Shown: in pieces, positions 16,049 to 21,454 of the stretch | How the letters are laid out: every line of letters begins with the position of its first letter | How positions within the stretch are numbered: the stretch's first letter is position 1 | Source of the DNA: Acidimicrobiia bacterium | Lineage (GTDB): Bacteria > Actinomycetota > Acidimicrobiia > Acidimicrobiales > Iamiaceae | Length of the DNA stretch: 21,454 nucleotides | Reading direction: 5' to 3' | NCBI GenBank assembly: GCA_019247975.1 | Contig: JAFBAD010000219.1 | Span: forward strand, 1 to 21,454 | Made by a program: the position numbers and the translations under genes | The notes under the pieces: model-generated | Told to the model about the DNA's origin: nothing | The model's database searches: none | Seen by the model: only the letters and a program-made list of their open reading frames with translations

Positions 16049-17593
16049 CTACCGGATCCGGGCGCCGTACTCGGCGCCGTCGAGGATCTGGTTGGCGTAG
16101 GTCGCCAGCGTGGTGGAGCCGTCGAGCGCGGTCACCGCACTGGAGAACTCCGAGGTGGTCGGACCCCGGTGCAGCAGGAAGATGCTCAGCACCGATGCGT
16201 TCACCTCGCTGCCCTGCGCGTTGACGTACTCGTGCGACTCCGAGAAGCCGGTCATGACCTGGCCCCGGGTGCGCTTGTGCTGGTCGAGCTGCGCGGTCCA
16301 GAACTTCACACCGCCGGCGTCACCGGAACGACCGAGGACGTTCTGGTACACGAGGTTCACGAACTGCTTGTTCGTGAGCGAGCCGTAGCGGGACGTGAAC
16401 TCCGACGAGCCGGCGAACGACGCCGAGATCTTGTCGAGGCTCTGGCCCGACCGGCGCTGGGCGATCCAGTAGGTGAGGCCGCCGCGGTCCGGGATGCGCA
16501 GGAAGTAGGCGCGGTACAGCCGGGTCACCGGATCGACGTTCGTGACGTTCTCCGAGCTGGTGCGCAGCGCAGCGACCACGTCGCCCGGCGTCGCGGTCCC
16601 GCCCTGGAGCTTGGCCGTCCAGCTCGAGAGCTCCGAGCTGGAGGGCGCGCGTCCGACGACGTCGATGTACTGCTGGTCGACCAGCGCGGTCCACGAGAGG
16701 AACGGCGCGTACGGCGTGTCGGCCGGGAGCTCGACGATGCGGTCGTTGTCGGAGTCGGCCACGACGACGCTGCCGTCGGGGCCGATCGCGACGCCGGCCG
16801 GTGCATCGAGGCCGGTGAAGGCCAGCGTCAGCTGCGCGCCACCGCTCGGGAGCTCGACGACCCGGTTGTGGTCGGCGTCGGCCACGTACACGTTGTGCGC
16901 GTCGTCGACCGCGATGCCGTCCGGGCTGCTGAGCCCGCTGAAGCCGAGGGTCGACTGCGAGCCGCCCGAGGTCAGCTTCACGACGTCGTCGTCGTCCGCG
17001 TCGGTGACGTACACCGACCCCTGGTCGTCGACCGCGATGCCGTACGGCGAGGACAGGCCGGTGAAGTCGAGCGTCGACTGCACGCCGCCGCTCAGCTTCT
17101 CGACCCGCGCGTTGCCGGAATCGGCCACGTAGACCGCGCCGCTGGCGTCGACCGCGACGCCGGCCGGGTTGAGCAGACCGGTGAAGCCGAGGGTGGTCGG
17201 GCTGCCGCCGCCCGCAGGCTGCTTCAGCACGACGTTCGCGCTCAGGTCGGTGACGTACGTGTTGCCCGCCGCGTCGAGGGCGACCCCGAAGGGGCTGCCC
17301 AGCGAGCCGAACGACAGCGCCGCCTGGGTGCCGCCCGCCGGGCGGCGGACGACGGCCGACTGCGTGGTGACCCCGTCGGTGTACGACGTGGCCGTCACTG
17401 CGGCCGAGGCGCTCACGGCCACCCCGTAGGGCGTCGTGAGACCGGTGATGGGCACGGTCACCTGGGTGCCGTACGCGTCTGCGTGCGGGGATGCCCCGGC
17501 GGCAGAGCCAAGGGAGCCGAGGGTGCCGAGCGATGCGGTGAGCACCCCCGCCGCCATGGCGGTTCGCAGCCGCCCGAACCTACGGATGGACAT
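16049..17593 (-). CDS. Secreted NHL-repeat beta-propeller with four C-terminal DUF4214 units, 514 aa
   Basis: A signal peptide (basic SIRRFGRLR, hydrophobic to about 33) leads to six NHL-type repeats of 40-46 residues (around 55, 101, 143, 183, 224, 265), each with PxGVAVD..G.VYVAD..N.RV..L, predicting a six-bladed propeller. Residues about 304-510 hold four DUF4214-like units (near 304, 355, 411, 465), each Y/F-x5-R-x5-GxxxW followed by a short helix ending in a SxEF/SHEY-like motif. DUF4214 is common in secreted, surface and S-layer-type proteins; its binding partner is not established. The ATG at 17593 has AGGAGG at 5 nt spacing and starts the signal peptide. An in-frame ATG at 17671 overlaps the pstS stop as ATGA and would add 26 polar residues. 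Likely co-transcribed with pst. No anchor motif seen. Confidence 0.88.
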   Translation of the reverse strand: MSIRRFGRLRTAMAAGVLTASLGTLGSLGSAAGASPHADAYGTQVTVPITGLTTPYGVAVSASAAVTATSYTDGVTTQSAVVRRPAGGTQAALSFGSLGSPFGVALDAAGNTYVTDLSANVVLKQPAGGGSPTTLGFTGLLNPAGVAVDASGAVYVADSGNARVEKLSGGVQSTLDFTGLSSPYGIAVDDQGSVYVTDADDDDVVKLTSGGSQSTLGFSGLSSPDGIAVDDAHNVYVADADHNRVVELPSGGAQLTLAFTGLDAPAGVAIGPDGSVVVADSDNDRIVELPADTPYAPFLSWTALVDQQYIDVVGRAPSSSELSSWTAKLQGGTATPGDVVAALRTSSENVTNVDPVTRLYRAYFLRIPDRGGLTYWIAQRRSGQSLDKISASFAGSSEFTSRYGSLTNKQFVNLVYQNVLGRSGDAGGVKFWTAQLDQHKRTRGQVMTGFSESHEYVNAQGSEVNASVLSIFLLHRGPTTSEFSSAVTALDGSTTLATYANQILDGAEYGARIR

Positions 17594-17667
17594 TGTCTCC
17601 TCCTGGAGTGATTGGTGAAGCGAGGTGGATCGAGGGTGATCGGGGGGAAGGTCTGGGCCGGTGGTGG
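17594..17667 (-). other. pstS to NHL/DUF4214 spacer, open in frame
   Basis: These 74 nt hold the ribosome site for the NHL gene and no convincing promoter or terminator. The reading frame of the NHL gene is open throughout, with an ATG at 17671-17669 overlapping the pstS TGA. Absence of a terminator supports read-through from pst. Confidence 0.5.
17599..17604 (-). promoter_or_regulatory. Shine-Dalgarno of the NHL/DUF4214 gene
   Basis: AGGAGG on the minus strand, 5 nt before the ATG at 17593. It is the strongest ribosome site in the window and favours this start over the in-frame ATG at 17671. Confidence 0.8.
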
Positions 17668-19272
17668 TCATGTCGACGACCTCCGGCGGCGAACAGCGAT
17701 GCAGGCTGCGGGCAGCACGAGGCTGGCGAGCAGCGCGGCGGCTGGACCGGGTGGGACCCCGCCGGCGTCGGTGGCCCGGTAGGCGGTGGGAGCGGCGAGC
17801 CGGGGCCCGGCCAGCTCCGCCGACGCGAGACCGTCCTGGCCGGCGGCGTCGGCGGCGTCGGTCTTCGTGGCGCCGGACCCCTTTCCCGACCCGGCTGCGT
17901 CCTTCGACCCGCCGGCGGTGGGGCCCGTGCCTGCGCCGCCCTCTCCGCCCGGGCCGGCGCCGCTGCCGCCCCGGCCGGCACCGGTGCCCGAGCCGCCGCC
18001 ACCGCCGCCGGCGCAACCGGCGGCGGCGCACACGCCACCGGGCAGCTGCGCGAACGGGTCGGGCGGGCTCGTTGCGCCGGCGCCGAGGCTGCCGTGGAAC
18101 CGCGGGTTGTTGCAGTTCGATGCGCTGAGCCGCTCGGTGGCCGGCGCGCCCTTCAGCCGGCCGATCGACGTGATGATCTCCTGGCTCAGGTTCGGCGGCA
18201 GCGGCGAGTAGCCGATGCGGGCCATCGCGACCTGGCCGTCACACGCGATGTAGCGGAGCCACGGCGCCAGGGTGTCGATGACGCCCTGGTCGGGGTAGGC
18301 GCCGCCGCAGGTCGGCCGGTCACCCGACTTGGCGCACTGCGTGACGACGTACGAGTAGGCCGAGATCGGGTAGGCGAGCGGGTTGCGGCTCGCGTAGACG
18401 CCCGAGAGCTCCTGGCTGAGGTCCGGCCGCAGGGTCGCCGACTCGAGCGCGGCGGAGATGTTCGTCGCGTACGGGAGCACCCACTTACCGGCCCCGTTCT
18501 GCACCCACGCCGACGGCACGCCGTAGGTCTTCGCGTAGCCGAACTCGTCGTAGCTGATCGACCACTCGCCGGTGCCGCCCGCGAGGAACTGCGCGATCTG
18601 GTCCGACGTCGAGAGGCCCTGCGTGCGGGGTGCGAAGTTCGGCGGCAGCTCGAGGATGCGGCGGTTCGTCGGGATCTGGTTGCGCGCCGCCCAGCGGTTG
18701 AACAGGTCGGGCTCGGCGTGCTGGATGAAGTCGTAGAAGAGGCCGGTCGTGCCCGACTGCGTCGAGCGGTAGACGACGTTGATCGGCTGGTCCGGGAAGG
18801 TGAACCCGGCGTTCTCCCGGCTGATCGCAGGGTCCGACCAGCGCGTGATGTCGCCCAGGAAGATGCGGGCGATCGTCTGCTGGCTCAGGTGGAGGTAGTC
18901 GACCTTGTTCCCGGCCCGGTCGCGCAGGTTGTACATGACCGCCATCGCGCCGGCGACGTCGGGCACGTACTGGTAGCCGCGAGGGACCGCCGTGGTGCCG
19001 AAGGACCGGAACTCGGCCTCGGTCGCCGCGAAGTTCACCTGCGTGCCGACGTAGCGCTGCACGCCGTCGGGCGACCCGGTGGGCGTGTAGTTGACCTTGA
19101 TGCCCTGGGCGGTGCCGTCGGTGACCCACTGCTGCATGGCGAGCGCGACGTAGCTCGACCCGGCGCCGTTGACGAGCGCGCCGGTCGCACCGGCCGGCGC
19201 AGCCGCACCCGACCAGGCGAGGACCGCGGCCAGGAGCGCGACGGCCGCGAGAGCGAACGGTGACCGGCTCAT
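17668..19272 (-). CDS. pstS: PstS-like phosphate-binding protein with C-terminal membrane anchor, 534 aa
   Basis: Extracytoplasmic binding component of the Pst importer. A Sec signal peptide (to about residue 30, AGATGA) has no lipobox cysteine. The binding domain spans about 32-400: NGAGSSY (35-41) is the first phosphate loop, FAATEAEF (81-88) matches the canonical (G)ASD(A) loop with E in place of the Asp, and YRSTQSGTT (168-176) gives the conserved Arg and SGT. Four later Cys (TQCAKSGDRPTCG, IACDG, SNCN) may form disulphides. Residues about 420-470 are a Gly/Ser-rich spacer, then a helix (about 508-527) and RRRR, anchoring the protein by its C-terminus; no LPxTG is present. Usual PstS is about 350-380 residues and a lipoprotein. 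The ATG overlaps pstB by 4 nt (ATGA). A related oxyanion ligand is possible; context supports phosphate. Confidence 0.87.
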   Translation of the reverse strand: MSRSPFALAAVALLAAVLAWSGAAAPAGATGALVNGAGSSYVALAMQQWVTDGTAQGIKVNYTPTGSPDGVQRYVGTQVNFAATEAEFRSFGTTAVPRGYQYVPDVAGAMAVMYNLRDRAGNKVDYLHLSQQTIARIFLGDITRWSDPAISRENAGFTFPDQPINVVYRSTQSGTTGLFYDFIQHAEPDLFNRWAARNQIPTNRRILELPPNFAPRTQGLSTSDQIAQFLAGGTGEWSISYDEFGYAKTYGVPSAWVQNGAGKWVLPYATNISAALESATLRPDLSQELSGVYASRNPLAYPISAYSYVVTQCAKSGDRPTCGGAYPDQGVIDTLAPWLRYIACDGQVAMARIGYSPLPPNLSQEIITSIGRLKGAPATERLSASNCNNPRFHGSLGAGATSPPDPFAQLPGGVCAAAGCAGGGGGGSGTGAGRGGSGAGPGGEGGAGTGPTAGGSKDAAGSGKGSGATKTDAADAAGQDGLASAELAGPRLAAPTAYRATDAGGVPPGPAAALLASLVLPAACIAVRRRRSST

Positions 19273-20105
19273 CCGAAGCGGCCTGACACGTAGTCGAGCG
19301 TGCGCGTGTCACGCGGGCTCGTGAACATCGTCTCGGTCGAGCCCTGCTCGACGATCCGACCGGGCTCGCCTTCGGCGGCGAGGAAGAACGCGCAGCGGTC
19401 CGACACCCGCTGTGCCTGCTGCATGTTGTGGGTGACGATCACGATCGTGATCTCGTGGCCGATCTCGGCGATCGTCTCCTCGACCCGGCGGGTCGAGGTC
19501 GGGTCGAGGGCCGAGCACGGCTCGTCCATCAGCAGGACGTTGGGGCCGACCGCGAGCGCGCGGGCGATGCAGAGGCGCTGCTGCTGACCGCCCGAGAGGG
19601 AAGCTCCCGGGTCGGCCAGGCGGTCGCGCACCTCGCGCCACAGGCCCGCCCGGATCAGGCTCTGCTCGACCAGCGAGTCCGGGTCGTCGGTGCGGATGCG
19701 GGCGAGCTTGAGGCCGGCCAGCACGTTGTCGCGGATCGACTCCGCGGGGAACGGGTTGGGCTTCTGGAAGACCATGCCCACCCGCTTGCGGACGTCCTGG
19801 GCCCGCACGCCGCGGGCGTAGATGTCCTCCCCGTCGAGCAGCACCTCACCGGCCAGCGCGGCCGATGCGACGAGCTCGTGCATGCGGTTCAGCAGCCGCA
19901 GGAAGGTCGACTTGCCGCAGCCCGACGGGCCGATGAGCGCGGTGACCTCGCGTGGCGGGATCACCAGGTCGACACCCTCGAGGACGAGGTTGTCGCCGAA
20001 CCACGCGCACAGGTCGATGACGTCCATCCCGCTGGCACCGGGCGGCGGACCGCCGTGCAAGACGGGACGGGTGGTGGTGACCGGTTCGAGGTCGAGGGTG
20101 GTCAT
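19269..20105 (-). CDS. pstB: Phosphate ABC transporter ATP-binding protein PstB, 278 aa
   Basis: Cytoplasmic ATPase driving high-affinity phosphate import. Motifs in order: Walker A GPSGCGKST (59-67), Q-loop in VFQKPNPFP (112-120), the hallmark of PstB, signature LSGGQQQR (170-177), Walker B VLLMDEPCSALDP (190-202) with E195, and H-loop VTHNMQQA (224-231). FLRLLNRMHEL is also PstB-specific. The roughly 28-residue N-terminal extension is longer than in E. coli PstB. The ATG at 20105 overlaps the pstA stop and its own TGA overlaps the pstS ATG, both as ATGA, so translation is coupled on both sides. All catalytic motifs are intact. Expression is probably under phosphate control, but the operon promoter lies outside the window. 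Confidence 0.96.
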   Translation of the reverse strand: MTTLDLEPVTTTRPVLHGGPPPGASGMDVIDLCAWFGDNLVLEGVDLVIPPREVTALIGPSGCGKSTFLRLLNRMHELVASAALAGEVLLDGEDIYARGVRAQDVRKRVGMVFQKPNPFPAESIRDNVLAGLKLARIRTDDPDSLVEQSLIRAGLWREVRDRLADPGASLSGGQQQRLCIARALAVGPNVLLMDEPCSALDPTSTRRVEETIAEIGHEITIVIVTHNMQQAQRVSDRCAFFLAAEGEPGRIVEQGSTETMFTSPRDTRTLDYVSGRFG

Positions 20106-21301
20106 GACAGCTCCAGCGGTGTCGGTTCGACGGGTGAGGTGGCGGCGCGTCGGGCAGCCCGGCGCCGGGTCCTGCGGGCTCGTGATGCGGTGCGGTCCCG
20201 CCCGAAGAAGCGGGCGATCGCGAACAGCACGAGCACGACGATCATGAGGACGAGGGCCGCGGTGAACGCCCTCGAGATGGCGGCTTCCGACGGCTTCTGC
20301 ACGTTGCGGAAGATGAAGAGCGGGAGGCTCTCCTGCGGCTTCGAGAACGGGTTGGCGTTCATCAGGTCGAGGCCGAACGAGGTGAAGAGCAGCGGCGCGG
20401 TCTCGCCCACGGCTCGGGCGATGCCGAGCACCACCGCGGTGGTCACGCCGGACCGCGCCGTCGGCAGCACGACCGACCAGACCGTTCGGGCCCGGGAGGA
20501 GCCGAGGGCGAGGGAAGCCTCCCGGAGCCCGTTCGGGACCAGCCGCAGCACGACCTCGACCGTGCGCGTGATGGTCGGGAGCATCGTGATCGACAGCGCC
20601 AGGCACGCGAGGAAGCCGTTGAAGTTGAACAGCGTCGTCGTCTTGGCGTACGGGATGACGAAGAAGGCGTAGATGAAGAGGCCGGCGATGATCGACGGGA
20701 GCCCGCTCATCGCGTCGATGAGGATGCGCACCGGTCGACGCCAGCGGCTGCGGGTCTCGTTGAGGAACGTCGCGGTGAGCAGGCTGAGCGGCAGCGTGAA
20801 CGCCAGCGCGAGCAGCACCTGCTCGACCGAACCGACGATCGCGTGGGCGCCGCCGCCGGCGGTGGCCGGGTCGGTGGCCCGCACCCCCGACTGGTCGTGG
20901 ATGAAGAAGCCGGGCCGCAGCGCGGGCAGGCCCTTGCTGACGATGTAGCCGAGCAGGAAGGCGAACGGCACGAACAGCACGAGCGAGACGCTCGTCATCA
21001 CCGTCTCGACCACCCGGTCCATCGCGACGAGCGGTCCGTCCTGCTCGCGGGTGCACGCGTACAGCAGGCCGATGAAGCCGCCGTACCAGCAGAGCCCGAA
21101 GCCGAGCCAGCCGACGCCGTCGGTCAGGCGGGCGAACAGGAGCCACGTGGCGAGCAGGCTGCTCAGCGCGCACACCGCCATGAGCACGAGCTCGGCGGGG
21201 GTGTGGCGGGGCATCCGGCGGATGCGCCGGCGCCGGTCCGGTGCCGCCGGGGTGGCGGCCGTCGGCGTGTCGGGCGTTGCGGTGGGGGTCGTGGTGATCA
21301 C
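20102..21301 (-). CDS. pstA: Phosphate ABC transporter permease PstA, N-terminally extended, 399 aa
   Basis: Inner-membrane permease of the Pst importer. Residues about 100-375 form the canonical six-helix PstA core, with a VEQVLLALAFTLPLSLLTA helix, DAMSGLPSIIAGLFIYAFFV, and the cytoplasmic EAA loop (LGSSRARTVWSVVLPTARSG) that docks on PstB. Before the core there is a Thr/Pro-rich, then Arg-rich cytoplasmic tail (1-35) and two extra predicted helices (about 38-57 and 62-83), making eight helices and about 100 residues more than E. coli PstA. The tail after the last helix is very basic (ASRARRTRRRAARR). The GTG at 21301 overlaps the pstC stop by 4 nt (GTGA); this coupling supports the start, although an ATG at residue 30 is an alternative. 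Confidence 0.93.
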   Translation of the reverse strand: MITTTPTATPDTPTAATPAAPDRRRRIRRMPRHTPAELVLMAVCALSSLLATWLLFARLTDGVGWLGFGLCWYGGFIGLLYACTREQDGPLVAMDRVVETVMTSVSLVLFVPFAFLLGYIVSKGLPALRPGFFIHDQSGVRATDPATAGGGAHAIVGSVEQVLLALAFTLPLSLLTATFLNETRSRWRRPVRILIDAMSGLPSIIAGLFIYAFFVIPYAKTTTLFNFNGFLACLALSITMLPTITRTVEVVLRLVPNGLREASLALGSSRARTVWSVVLPTARSGVTTAVVLGIARAVGETAPLLFTSFGLDLMNANPFSKPQESLPLFIFRNVQKPSEAAISRAFTAALVLMIVVLVLFAIARFFGRDRTASRARRTRRRAARRAATSPVEPTPLELS

Positions 21302-21454
21302 AGGTCCACCCCCGCACCCGAGCGGCTGCGTGAGATCACGACCGATGCGATGAGGTTGGTGAGCAGGGTCAGGCAGAAGAGCACGAGGCCGGCGGCCATC
21401 AGGCCGCTGACGGTCACGGGATCGCTGCCGGCCCGCTGGGCGATGAAGCCGGAC
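21298..21454 (-). CDS. pstC: Phosphate ABC transporter permease PstC, C-terminal fragment (5' end outside window)
   Basis: The last 51 codons are visible in the minus strand: a short polar stretch, one hydrophobic helix (LMAAGLVLFCLTLLTNLIAS) and a tail ending SRSRSGAGVDL. PstC proteins end in a final helix with the LTxxxN pattern followed by a short basic tail, and the gene sits directly before pstA, overlapping its GTG by 4 nt (GTGA). Position and tail together make PstC very likely; sequence alone would be weak evidence at this length. The rest of the gene and the operon promoter lie beyond the right edge. Confidence 0.83.
   Translation of the reverse strand, partial: SGFIAQRAGSDPVTVSGLMAAGLVLFCLTLLTNLIASVVISRSRSGAGVDL

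Noticed and set aside
16700..17450. Periodic similarity every 120-125 bases, considered as a DNA repeat array or CRISPR-like pattern
   Set aside because: The period matches the 40-42-residue NHL repeats in frame, and the DNA copies differ throughout; it is a protein repeat.
17568..17593. Twin-arginine signal in the NHL/DUF4214 protein (SIRRFGRL)
   Set aside because: The arginine pair is present but the consensus (S/T-R-R-x-F-L-K) is not met, and there is no cofactor domain; a Sec signal is more likely.
17668..17760. Sortase anchor at the C-terminus of the PstS-like protein
   Set aside because: There is a hydrophobic helix and a basic tail, but no LPxTG-like motif before them; a plain membrane anchor fits better.
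18000..18015. Run of GCC/CCG triplets as a possible simple repeat or recombination site
   Set aside because: It encodes the Gly-rich spacer of the PstS-like protein and needs no other explanation.

Overview
The window is about 21 kb of very GC-rich, gene-dense DNA with the codon use of an actinobacterium. Gene content points to a free-living lineage, perhaps Acidimicrobiia-like: a type II NADH dehydrogenase, DUF3052, a zinc-ribbon/cyclase/AAA/TPR regulator, a GT-C mannosyltransferase-like protein, secreted beta-propellers, DUF4214 and a full pst system. The class-level placement is inference from content alone. I saw no rRNA, tRNA, CRISPR array, insertion sequence or phage gene, and no stretch above 130 bases without a gene.

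Layout. 1-290 (+) is the C-terminal end of an NDH-2 type NADH dehydrogenase. 304-4066 (-) holds a MacB/LolCDE-like exporter: the ATPase (3320-4066), a ten-helix FtsX-type permease overlapping it by 1 nt, and a DUF3052 gene 5 nt further on. A good promoter for this unit lies at 4107-4134. Divergently, 4191-7787 (+) encodes a 1198-residue zinc-ribbon/class III cyclase/AAA ATPase/TPR protein, probably on a leaderless message. Its stop shares the palindrome CTAG with the stop of a convergent cation diffusion facilitator.

7784-13116 (-) is a co-directional run read as M20 metallopeptidase, conserved alpha-helical protein of unknown function, GT-C glycosyltransferase, CDF metal transporter. At 13156-14271 (+) is a secreted protein with seven FG-GAP-like repeats, probably a seven-bladed propeller. 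A nested inverted repeat (14273-14313) and a short leader precede an ABC-F ATPase (14401-16044, +).

16049-21454 (-) is a phosphate-uptake operon in the unusual order pstC-pstA-pstB-pstS, each junction a 4-nt GTGA/ATGA overlap. It is followed by a secreted six-repeat NHL propeller carrying four DUF4214 units. An in-frame ATG of that last gene also overlaps the pstS stop as ATGA, so the NHL/DUF4214 protein may be a fifth, translationally coupled member. The PstS-like protein has no lipobox; it has a Gly-rich spacer and a C-terminal membrane helix with an RRRR tail. This operon is the most interesting part of the window: phosphate capture appears tied to a surface-anchored binding protein and a co-expressed extracellular propeller of unknown role.
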